Position numbers and translations under genes: made by a program | Shown here: piece by piece, positions 24,061-35,600 of the stretch | Layout of the letters: every line of letters starts with the position of its first letter | Position numbering within the stretch: the stretch's first letter is position 1 | The notes under the pieces: generated by a model | Databases searched by the model: none | Told to the model about the DNA's origin: nothing | The model's input: the letters and a program-made list of their open reading frames with translations, nothing else | Assembly: GCA_026874595.1 (NCBI GenBank) | Contig: CM049314.1 | Coordinates: 13,818,729-13,882,728, forward strand | Source of the DNA: Sipunculus nudus | Taxonomy: Eukaryota > Annelida > Sipuncula > Golfingiida > Sipunculidae | Length of the DNA stretch: 64,000 bases | Direction of reading: 5' to 3'

Positions 24061-24419
24061 GCCTGGTCAACGGACGGACAGACGGACAGACGGACGACGG
24101 ACAAAGAGTGATCGCTATAGCTCAGATGACTTTCAGTCAGCTGAGCTAAAAAATTGTGCCGTGGCCAAAGTTGGGCAAAATTTAAGGTACTGATTTTATA
24201 TTTATGCTAATAACTTAAAAAAATGCATTTTTCAATCTCATTTTCGGTATACAATTGAATCTTGATTAAATGATGTTATATTCCTGAAAAAAGTCTCAGC
24301 AATACCTACCGTAAAATCTGTGAAATTTCGTACAGAAAAAAATAATTTAATTTGTGGAAGTCCGAAATTTAACAGTCAATTTCAGCAGTTTTAAAATTAT
24401 GGTCGTGAAAACTTAAGAT

Positions 24420-25250
24420 GCCTCGTCGGCAGTGGGCGATAATAGGAGCCTCAAGTATTCACTCGCCGATTTTGCATTCATCCGTGTGAACCATGAAGTT
24501 TCATGAATAAAAACATTATTTTCTATACTTGTGTTGTTTATTTTATATTAAAATCAGTTTGGAAAGGAATCTGAAAAGTATATCTGAAGGATTTAATCCT
24601 GTCATGAAGCTCGACACCCGTACATGCTTTCGTGACATCCGGGGCTTTGCCCGGAGAGATCATTTTTCAGGTGGCTTACGCATGGAAATCCCCACTAACG
24701 GTGCACAAAAAGCTAGAGGTCTTTAGATCACTTAAAGAGTTAATCGATCCTGATTATCCAATATCAAATATCCAACCTCTGTTAAACTTCATGAACATCT
24801 GCCAGCGCTTTGATGTACGTACCGTTTGACCTCGTGTGACCTTGTTTGTTGGGCGATACGGAGCCCGGGTACTCGAAACTGAGTCGTTCTTGTGTGACAT
24901 TCAAGATATTTATTGTAAATGTTTTAATGGAAATTAGCATTAATTTTCAAACTGATTAACATTGGCATTACATACACATCGGAGCGTTGAGTTTGCTTGA
25001 AAGAGACCAATTTGGCTTACACATCGAAATCCCACTTTACGGTGCACGTAAAGCTAGTTGTCTTCAGATCATTTACGGAGTTAATCCTGATTATCCAATA
25101 TCCAATTTCCAACCTCCGTCAAACTTCATGGACGTCTGCCAGTTGTTCACGGCGCGTCGCTCGCATCCCGGACAATAAAGCAACTCACATTCGAGATATT
25201 TTAAGTTTTTTTTATTGTCGCTGGAAACAAAACTCTTAGTTTTCAGTCAA
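24420..25250. repeat. Two diverged copies of an unclassified ~140-bp repeat
   Basis: 24672-24816 and 25012-25147 share GGCTTAC(G/A)CAT, AAATCCCACT, ACGGTGCAC, AAAGCTAG, GTTAATCCTGATTATCCAAT and AAACTTCATG(A/G)AC(A/G)TCTGCCAG. Period ~340 bp. No coding signature; likely transposon-derived. Confidence 0.6.
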
Positions 25251-25930
25251 ATTACATTCTATATGATGTAGATATAATTCATATAATTGCATTAAATGCG
25301 GCGGTATTCAGTATGTAAACAAGACTCACTTTTAAAACTTTGCAACGCTGGCGCTTGAAACTTTCTCAGAATCTGAAACAATGAACTGTGTGACCTTTGC
25401 TCGCTGAGCCAACACGGCCCGTTACCACTGGTTACACAGGCGGCTGCCGGCCAGAGCAGACATCGTTCCCCGTGTATCACCGTTTATTAGGATAATACAT
25501 ATTCTTCTAATCAACATTTAAAGTGAACAAACACTGTCTAAGTGGTATGTTATATGCGTATTTGATAAGAATATCTTTATTTCTTAACGAATACGACATT
25601 TTAAGACGAAATATAAGAATTTAATTGTCATGTGGAATGTCTCCAGTTTCCTCAAGTCATCTTCTAGGGCTCTCGCACAGCGTAGCGTAGTAAGAGAGGA
25701 CGGGTTCTAGGGCTATAATTCAAATTAATTATCAATAGCATGGCATTCACATCGATCGGACCGGTAGTCTTGTTCAAAACCTGATAATAGGGTGAGGTTA
25801 CGTCAATGTTACATTCACGGCAGTCTTGCTAACGCCAAATATGGCGTATCAGACCATCGGCAGTTCGAAATTTAACATGTCATTTTAATAATTATGATTA
25901 CTGAAGAAAGACCGTGTACGAAATTCATCG
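25251..25930. other. Intergenic, no gene seen
   Basis: No convincing exon; a minus-strand 62-residue frame at 25292-25480 lacks any recognisable motif. Confidence 0.4.
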
Positions 25931-25939
25931 AGGTACGAA

Positions 25940-27536
25940 AGTGAGTAAATATATATCCTGATTTTTTACAAGGTGCATTATGTTTGGGCTTGTAACTCCA
26001 ACAAATTATGCAATACTGACCGAAATTTTGGCATGTACATAGGAAATGTATGGAAGAATATGAATATTTACAATTACATCTAACATTATGCCAATTTTTG
26101 GATTACCAGGTAAACAAAAGTAGGGTCATGATGCTAGAAAATACAAATACATTAAGGCTTCTAAAAAACTTCAATAGCTAGACTAATTTTTAAGCTTATA
26201 CTTTCAAATTCAAAGTTCATCAGATTAAATCCACATGTAAACTGGCTGTGAGAATTAAATCAAATGTACTTATAAGAAAAAAACGTGATATGGTCAAATT
26301 TAGGACAAATTTCAGGTACCAATTTTTTATTTTTGCTAAATATTTTCAAAAATTTAACAGATTTTTATCTAATTTTGGGTATACAATTAAATTTTGATTA
26401 ATTAAAGATATATTACTGGAAAAAGTCCATAGCTTTAAAATGTTTTAAGTGAACAAATATCTTTCCTGATTTTTTACAAAATGCATTATGTTTGAGCCCA
26501 TAACTTTTTTTAAATCATATAATACAGACCTAATTTCTGACATGTACATAGGAACTATATAGAGGATTATTTATGGTAAATATGAGGAAAAACAGGTGAG
26601 TGGTTTCGTAGTTAGGCTGTCCTGAAAAGTGAAAATAGGTTTTTAATAAAAAAATTGAGGTTTTTCCTTAATTTCTCAAAGGAACAAAGTCGCAAAGACC
26701 CCGTTTTCAGCTTGGTAAGAGATCTTGGGGACATCTAACATTATGCCAACAACCTTGGGAACATAGAGAGCTGCACTGAATAACCAACAGTGACCACAGT
26801 GGACTGCTTGACAATGTAAGGGAATACAACAAGAGCCTCCAAAAATATTCAATAACTAGCCTAATTTTGCAGCTTTTATTTTCAAATTTCAGATTTTTAA
26901 AGATTAAATCCTAATATGTACATGCTGTGAAAATTATATCCACAGTACTTACAGGTAAAAAACGTGGTATGGTCAAAGTTGGGCAAAATTTAAGGTACCA
27001 ATTTTTTATTTTTGTTAATATTTAAAAAAAATTTAAAAGATTTTGATCTTATTTTGGGTATACAATTTAATTTTGATAAAATAAAGTTATATTACTGGAA
27101 AAAAAGTCCGTAGCTTTAACATGTTTTGTGTTAAGTGATCAAATATCTTTTCTGATTTTTTACAAAATGCATTATGTTTGGGTCCATAACTTTTTTAAAT
27201 TATATAATACAGACCTAATTTCTGGCATGTACATAGGAACTATATAGAGAAATATATATGGTAAATATGAGGAAAAACAGATGAGCGGTTTCAATATTAG
27301 GCAGTCCTGAAGAGTGTCAATAGGTTTTTAATAAAAAATTGAGGTTTTTCCTTAATTTCTCAAAGGAACGAAGTCGCAAAGACCCAGTTTTCGGCTTGGG
27401 GACACCTAACATTATGCCGAATTTTGAATTCCTAGGTCTTACAGTTTCAAAACGTGCCACATCTACGGACAGATGGACGACGGACAATGGACCACGACTA
27501 TAGCTCAGATGACTTATAGTCAGCTGAGCTAAAAAT
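25940..27536 (+). mobile_element. Pearl/HINE-like element, right end at 27536, three internal repeats
   Basis: It ends ATGGACGACGGACAATGG then CTATAGCTCAGATGACTTAT and AGTCAGCTGAGCTAAAA. Internal units share CTGATTTTTTACAA(A/G)(A/G)TGCATTATGTTTG and the ATGTACATAGGAA phrase near 25950, 26465 and 27150. It is the inverted counterpart of 6225-7530. The left boundary is uncertain; 26745-26960 duplicates 19730-19960. Confidence 0.6.
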
Positions 27537-28626
27537 GTTGGGCCTTTTAACATTTGAACCGGGCCTGCAAGTTTAGGACAATACAGGCCAAGCTGGACTG
27601 TATCATCCAATGCTTGGTCGCAAACACTGTTTACAAACACGCAAAACCATAACAAGGGGTGAACAGCTCAAAGGGAGGTACTGAGACGGTGTGCTGGGAT
27701 AGTTTTGCCTGGAAACTTTTGTATAAAGCAACTTGAACTGATAGTTTGAAAGAATAAGTATAGTATTGCCCCTGATTATGACCTTTAAACAGTCAGAAAA
27801 GGTATGTTTTATGGTCATAAAAATGTTTTGCCACATAACTCACATAATACAGGACACCGTGACATAATTTTTGGTTTGAAATGAGATATTCATAGGCATG
27901 TCTGGATGTCAAGGAAGAGCTCTCTTGGTCTAAATTTTGTAATTTGAAGATAGATTTCAAATAGAAATAGAAATCCTGGATAACGGAAAAAAAATCAATA
28001 ACTCACCATGACTGAAGTTAGCTAGATACAAATCTACACACACACACACACTCCACCTGGCACTGACTACTACCACATCAACACACAAACTAACACTTTA
28101 TTTGGATCACAGGTTGCAATAACAAAAGATAACACCTGAAGATATTGATTTATTTACATGATAAGATGACAGATTTTCATGAGATGAACAAACAACATAA
28201 TTAAGCTGCCAAATATGAATACAAAATATACATAACTAACAATATCTAGTGATCATGAGCACATATTCTTGTCCGGATATGGCCAAGGGTGTTTTCACTG
28301 TAATACTTGAATAAAACAAGGAGAGATGTGGTGACCAGAAGCTGTAGAGCTGACAATGTCCTGTGTATATTATAGAATGGCATACAGCCTTTATTACACA
28401 AACTGATCATCTACATCACCTTTGTTTTAAATGGTTTCGCTATTTATAAGAATTATCAATATATTTCATAAGATTAAAGCCTACATATACAAAATCTGTA
28501 TTGTATTACATATCATTAGGTTAAGGAAGCAGAAATAACAGAACATGTAGAAAGACAGCCTATGCTAGAAGCAAACCATGTAAGGCTTAGTCAATGTTTA
28601 ACTATTTGATTGTACATTGTTTATAT

Positions 28627-28707
<81 letters not shown>

Positions 28708-29239
28708 CTAGTATAATGTACCATACACAGTTAGCTTGATTTTATAATATTCAGTGTGTACCCTTAGGAATGAGCTTTGCAAAGAGCTTACAAAACCGTA
28801 TTGTCGTACAATATTATGAAATCTATAATAACTTTAATTTGGTACATAATTAATGCTCCCCTGCATGGTAGAGCACTTTCACTGAGATATATTGAACTTC
28901 TTCTGTGTAACATTGATAGCTATATATCACTGAAACTTAAAAACTTGCCTGCTGGATACCCTGGCAGTTACTAAAACATGAAGAGCTGTGTGAGCAGATC
29001 CATATATATGCGTGACTGTATGTGTGTGGTGTATATCTGTCCTTCTGTCTGTCTTTTGTTCTGTTTTATTCTCTATGTACAGGATATATCAGAAAGACAC
29101 ACCATATGAAAACATGACAGTGCCTTCTAAACAGACATCAGCCTCTTTCCCTGTACAAACCTAGGAGTCACAATTGATCTTATGGCTAATATCATGTAAA
29201 AACATCTCTATCTCTATATTCACTGTAATCAGCATATTA
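27537..29239. other. Intergenic, (TA)n at 28629-28702, no gene seen
   Basis: Contains a ~74-bp (TA)n microsatellite and a short (CA)n at 28037-28051. No supportable exon. Confidence 0.5.
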
Positions 29240-29424
29240 CAGTGAAACCTCGTTGTGTCGAAGTCCAAGGGACCCTCAGAAAACTTCGACACATCCAAGG
29301 TTCAACACAAGCGGGTTTTATTTGATAATAATTAAACAAGAGTTGTCCTGAATATTGTGTATGTAACTTCGACAAAAGCAGGGGTATTCGACTTAAGCGA
29401 GTTCGACACAACGAGGTTTCACTG
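29240..29424. mobile_element. Pogo/Tigger-like MITE, 185 bp
   Basis: Starts CAGTGAAACCTCGTTGTGTCG and ends as its inverse (CGACACAACGAGGTTTCACTG), flanked on both sides by TA (29238-29239 and 29425-29426). The CAGT termini and TA duplication are typical of the pogo/Tigger branch of Tc1/mariner. The interior keeps several GTTCGAC/CTTCGAC repeats and no coding. Confidence 0.8.
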
Positions 29425-29426
29425 TA

Positions 29427-32240
29427 CTTAAAATCCTATTAAAAGACAATGGACTTTTTAAAGGGTTACTAGTATATTATGCATAAATGAGGGCAGTTAT
29501 ATTCTTCTTCGAATGATCCAGCCTTGGTATGGTAGCACTATAGATTTTGGATATTTGGGCTACACAACCTGTTGTACCAGGACCCTCTTTTATACTTCAT
29601 AGAAACTTAAAGCTACAAAATTAAAAAGACATCTTTTTTTTTACATTTTTGCAGCCACACATTCTTTATGTGAGAACTATACAGTTACACACAGGCAGCT
29701 GCTGTCACAATGTGTGTGAATTTAACATTAAACATTTCCACTATCACTATGAACAGAAAGTTGTACTTTTCATTAACACATTTCATAAATCCAGGGTAAT
29801 AAAAAAAAAGACTCTTTTGACTCTGGTAAAGCATCGTCAGTTGGAAAGACAAATCCTACCATGATGTTGTGTTGCTATTTACGTGTATTACCAATTCCAC
29901 CACAAAATGAGAAAATCTAAAACAAATTTTCTAACACAAAAAAAAGGTCTGTGTTTAATATTTCTTAAATTCATGAGTTTTTAAATGCTTAAACTTTACA
30001 ATTCGAGTTCTAGGACTTTTAATAAATCCTTATGTGAGGGTGCAAAAAAAAACCTCACTTATGCAGTTTATAATAAGCAAGGACATTTTGTCAAAAGACT
30101 GTATTATGGTCATATATTAATTATAAGCAACATGTTATGTCATATTATGGCTATAAGTCCCACACTTTTGTGCCAATTATGATATAAAGAGTCAAAAATT
30201 CTTATTAACAATCCTGCTTTACTTGGGTACTTACAATGACTATTGGACCAGCATCTGAAGGTTTATATCTGGTATATATCTGTATCACTGTGACATTTAC
30301 ATGCACTATTTTATGAAAGAGCTGAATACTTTCAATAATAACAGGTCTATGTAATAATAATTATCTAATAGTAACCCTTGTATATTGAAAACCTGATTGT
30401 GCAGTGAAAAATATAGGAAAAACTCTTAAATGTAGAAAATACAGGAAATTATTGGAAACAGTTTTTTGTAAGAAAATAAAGAGTCCAAGAAAGCCCTGCA
30501 ATTCCTTAATTAGGAAATCATTAATTATCTGAGTCATCATGATGTTTACATCTTATCCTGACTTGTACATGTATAGACTTAACAAGAATCAAGCTGATAT
30601 ATCTACCACTACTGACCTACCTGCTGTTATAAAAATATAGAACTTCTTCATGTTATATATTCTGAATAATTCTGCTTTAACAAATAATCATTTCATCATG
30701 TAAATGTAACTGTAGTAATTACAGTTATATTATTAATAAGAGTGTCTGTATTTCAGATTTTCTCTCTTCCAATGATTACTCAAAATAAAGAAAATAACTT
30801 GGACATTACACTATAAAATTAGAATCTGGCCTACATCATTTGATGATACACAAATACACCCTCAGATGTACTAACCACAAACTAAAATGACCTATATTGC
30901 CTATAGGGTAGTGCTTTAAACCACTTTAACAGATATACACTCATAAAACACCTTGGTTATGGCAAAGCACTAAGCACTCATTATATACCATTGATACTAC
31001 TGTTGGTTTTTAAAAGGTACATCTAATGAATTATATACAAATTTCACATTTACATGAAAATACTTTAAGACAACAACAACATATAATTCTGAAACAGACG
31101 ATTATCCACAAGATCTTTCACTCCTAGATAAGTAGCCCACTTTTAATCCTTTTTGTAACACTTCTAACAAATGTAATAAAGAGGTATTAATTCTTCTTTG
31201 AAGAAAGGAACCATGCCTGCTACAATCTCAAAGCACATTGTCTGACCATTCCTTAAGCTTTAAATGGTGCCATGAACCACACAGAAAGAAAGATTACTTT
31301 GATAAATTCTCACAAAACTTTTAGAAAATTTGAAAAATTATGCTAAATATTTTATTTCCCAACAAAATACCAGCCTTCTGTATAAAGCATAGTGCCATTA
31401 TGAGAAATATAAAATATGTACTACCTGTATTTGAGGAATATTAATTCAAATTACTGAACAGGACATTCCTCCTTCCAGAGAATTCCTTTTAGGATCATGA
31501 AAACTAAGGTTTGTCAGTTTCAGCAAACTCCACCAGAGGTCTCCCATATTACTGACAGAATTATCTCCATAACAATTAAACTCTTTCATCAAGTGTTGTG
31601 CAAATATGACAACCCAGACTAAGTGACATCCAGGAGTAATTTGCAGCTTCATTACAATGAAGATTAATTAGGAATGAACTCAACTTTCATAGCTCAGCCA
31701 TTATGAAAAGATATCAAATATTTTTTTTCTTCGTGAAGCTGGAATTGCATGAAACACACTGCATACAAATTATAATGGCCAGTTGCTTTTGATTTATAAG
31801 AGTCAATCTGGACCGAACGGACAGATCATTAGAAGAACTAGCACATTACACACTTTTGTGGATAGACATGTCTGCATGACTTCAGCCTGGTTCATATAAG
31901 ACAGGTTTTCCACGGGCTGAGTTCACTGGCAGAGTTTCTAATAGATAGTGCTGTGATAAACCACTATATAAAGTTCAATAATGTCAAACTCATCAGGATT
32001 TATGGGAAAATATGGAAAATGACCTTTCAACACACTTGGCATTATTCCTAACACTCTAAGACCATAAAATGGACATTTCAAAAGTCTGGCCGCAGACAAT
32101 GATGAAAGGATTAAGTGCCACTGTCAGTTATTGTGAGGGTGAATCTGACAAACTTATATGGAAAGAAAGCAAGTATATCCCTGTAAACCAGAGATCCTGG
32201 ATACAGTGGTCAGTGCTCTCAGCTCAGATTAAGATCGAGG
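29427..32240. other. Intergenic or distal 3' flank of the BAP18 gene, no gene seen
   Basis: AT-rich and poor in recognisable repeats. The short frames (for example 29649-29864, 29985-30182, 31446-31652) lack domains or splice partners. Part could be an extended 3' UTR of the minus-strand gene, as another minus-strand AATAAA lies near 28097. Confidence 0.4.
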
Positions 32241-32256
32241 CACAACCATAACCTGC

Positions 32257-32262
32257 TTTATT
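32257..32262 (-). terminator. Candidate poly(A) signal of BAP18
   Basis: TTTATT on the plus strand gives AATAAA on the minus strand about 390 bp downstream of the proposed stop codon, a plausible 3' UTR length. Confidence 0.45.
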
Positions 32263-32647
32263 CATTCATGAGAAACCTATTCATACAATCAGTAAAAATA
32301 ATCTAAATTTCAGTTTTAAAAGAATGTTAACTTACAACACTTATACCAAATGTTTTGTTCTCAAAATAAAATTTCACCAACCATGTGGAATAAAGGCCAT
32401 TAATCCTTTGGGGAAACGGCTTTATGAGGACACATATCCTCAATGTTTCCTCAGCATATGCTGAGCATCACTTGTGCTGTCTGTACATTTTATGGCAGTA
32501 GATCAGCAGCCTGACTGTATGGTCTTCATGACTGAAGTGTAGTATAACTACCTCATCATCTGCTCCCCTGTCACTGGGCTATGATGCTGCCTCTTTACTG
32601 GTTAACTATACATGTGCTGTACATGTGAGTTGTCCTGTTGGTGGGGG

Positions 32648-32670
32648 CTATAATACACTGGAATCCAGAT
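32648..32670 (-). CDS. BAP18: BAP18 terminal coding exon (six codons and stop)
   Basis: Acceptor GTGTATTTCCCAG|ATCTGG; encodes D-LDSSVL then TAG. Chosen because exon 5 ends in a good donor at exactly the right phase, but so short an exon is weakly supported. Confidence 0.55.
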
Positions 32671-35600
32671 CTGGGAAATACACAATATATTATACATAAC
32701 ATAATTTTGTATTATGCCGTTCTTATGTAATGAGTTTCAATACTAGGCACTGATATATCAGAATTTTCTTAAATTAAATTGCCCCTCATCATAGACAGTC
32801 TTAGAAATTCATTGTAGCTTAAGTTAATAAGAGGAAAAAATGTCATTATATATAAACAGTATATACTGAAGATTATTCTATTTAAAATATTTTTTCATTT
32901 AAAATAATAATAAAATAATACAGGCATAAGCTACTTAAGATGATGAAATTTTGTAATTAAATCAAGAATAAAAACAGATTTCAACTCATAATCAAGATGA
33001 CCAGATGACTGATTATTGACTACTTGACCTACCTGAGTCAAACTCTAGTTTCTTCACATCATGGACTTCTCCCACATCAACAACCTCCACCTCCGCATCT
33101 CCAGCATTCAAAGCTGTCAGCGTGACATCTACAAGCCATACAAACAGTGATAATTCATCACAGCATTGATTTTACCTCTCTGACATAAGAACAATGTCAT
33201 AAAATGCCCCAGAAATCTCAAAATATTTTTTTTGTCTTTATCAATGTCACTTCAAGAAAATCAGTCCAGCTGTTTAATAAAATTGTTTACTTTCTTACCA
33301 CACCCATGACGAACAAAAAAGATTCTCGAATAGCTCAGCATTTTGGTCAATCTATACTGCATGTTAGGTGAATTTCTGAATACATACAAGCATGCCTCCT
33401 CATATGTGACTGACATTTAAGTTGTGTGATGCACAGGCAATGATGCAATGGAATGGAAACAAAGATGGAATTAATGCCTTTTTTTGTACATTCACCTGTA
33501 TTTTAATGTTAATTCCTCACTCATCACCGAATGTTATAATTAATAACCCATCAAGTACAGAGATATTGTTGTGACAGTATGGACAACCATGGCAATGCAG
33601 TTTTCAGCATGACATGTGTCAGGACTAAAAGTAAGCCCTATTGGTCCAATAATGAAGCTTCCTGATTAGCATTCGCACAGCTGAATTCATCATTGATATG
33701 TTCTGGTAAGTTTGTTGGTTTTCTAGATCTTTTATTCCAAGCTTTTATAAGCTTGTATTAGATAAAAAAATTTATACCAAGTTAGATTATGTAATTTATT
33801 ATGAAGGTCCAGAAAACTGTTTTGTTCATGATGTGAAAATGAGTGACTTGATTAATAAACAAGTGACCCATGGGTCATGACGCGCAGCTGACAAGCATGA
33901 GCTGTATTTAAAGCCTGACGGTATACCATATGGTATCTGACCATACTTGGAAGATGGAAGGTTTGGGATGAAAAGTCTGACTTGAAATGCATCCACAACT
34001 TTTTTCAAAAAGCTCGTCCTGTGACATTGACCTTTGACCCTAAGACCTAAATATCAAAAGGTTTTTTCCTCTATTGACATGTAAGGTTTGGGATGATTAT
34101 TTTGGCTATAAGAATTAATTCTGGGAGGTGCAAACACACCCCGTAACTCAGAGAATATAGGTCACAGTGACCTAATTTCAGATCTGCAAGGAGATCTTTT
34201 TAGAACCTCTAAGACTGCATAGGGTTCATGTATCTAGCCCTTACAGTTACAATTTGTGCCCTGCTAACGGCCGGACAGCTGGCCGGACGGACAGACGGAA
34301 GGATGAGGGACAAAGACCCATCGCTATAGCACAGCATGACTAAAAGTCAGCTGAGCTAAAAATCACTGAAACTGACCGACAAAAGGATTTCTAAGGTGGC
34401 TAACTGGCAGACATAATGTAATTCTGACAAGTCTGACATTTGATATGACACATCCTCCAATAAGAGATCAAACTTGTAGCAAATTCTCCAAAGGATGTTA
34501 CAGTAATGAATGTCCAAAACAATTCAAAAGGCATTTTCAGGCCCTCATATTAGATTTATAGATATGCAAATGTAAAAAGTGTAAGTCCAATATTTTTTAT
34601 TATCACCCTGCTTTTCAATGGGATCAGCAGGGTAGGTAAACTGCAAAACCTGAAAGAAAAGAAATGCAGAAAGCATGACTAAAGGTCTTGTAATAAAAAA
34701 AAAAGCCATCCTAAATCCAGGTACACATCCATATATTATGAGAACAAACATTTGCTTTTTTATCTGGTGATTTATATAAAAAATATTCAGATATCTAGGA
34801 AACTAAGTTTATTGCTATGATTCCATAAAATAAACTGCAAAATGTTCCCATCATCTTATAAATCAGTAGTTAAACCTTAATACTATACTCTCACAGTCTG
34901 AATGCCTTGGTGAAGCATTCCGGCAACAGTGTTTTTGTTATGCAGTAACGAGGTATTTACCACTCAGCCTGATCACTTAACAGGATGATACAAAAGGGAG
35001 TCATATGTCACCAGCATCACTCACAATTACAGCCACACAGTGAGATGTACCATAACCAATGGTTATATGTACAAGAAAAATAGAGATGGTCTACAAAATA
35101 AGTTATTGTGAACATCCCTGACCTATGACCTTGGCCTTTTGCCCACATATCAACTGGATTCTTTCTAAATGATGGGTAACTACTAACGTTGTCAGAAAGC
35201 ATGACTAAAGGTCTTGTAATAAAAAAAAAAGCCATCCTAAATCCAGGTACACATCCATATATTATGAGAACAAACATTTGCTTTTTTATCTGGAGATTTA
35301 TATAAAAAATATTCAGATATCTAGGAAACTAAGTTAATTGCTATGAGTCCATAAAATAAACTGCAAAATGTTCCCATCATCTTATAAATCAGTAGTTATA
35401 CCTTAATACTATACTCTCACAGTCTTAATGCCTTGGTGAAGCATTCCGGCAATAGTGTTTTTGTTATGCAGTAACGAGGTATTTACCACTCAGCCTTATC
35501 ACTTAACAGGATGATACAAAAGGGAGTCATTTGTCACCAGCATCACTCACAATTACAGCCACACAGTGAGATGTACCATAACCAATGGTTATATGTACAA

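Larger units (their letters stand above)
19989..24150 (+). mobile_element. Large pearl/HINE-like composite element with two tandem arrays
   Basis: Left end CAAGTGACCCATGGGTCATG with ACGCTCAGCTGAC; right end a GGACGGACAGACGG microsatellite, then GCTATAGCTCAGATGACTTT and CAGTCAGCTGAGCTAAAA, which folds into a hairpin. The left GCTCAGCTGAC and right GTCAGCTGAGC are subterminal inverted repeats. Between them are two tandem arrays (20390-21660 and 21790-24060). No protein coding. The layout (subterminal inverted repeats, 3' hairpin, central tandem repeats, no transposase) matches descriptions of bivalve pearl/Helentron-derived elements; that naming is inference. Confidence 0.7.

Noticed and set aside
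21609-24149. Many similar 60-87-residue frames (SKDMGNRDLISGF and relatives)
   Set aside because: Same 338-bp repeat unit read in successive copies; no selection for coding is apparent and frames break between units.
34545-34751. Minus-strand exon-like segment with TTTTCTTTCAG acceptor encoding LQFTYPADPIEKQ
   Set aside because: It lies in BAP18 intron 4, where exons 4 and 5 already join in perfect phase and match the family without it; the frame is otherwise part of a tandem duplicate.
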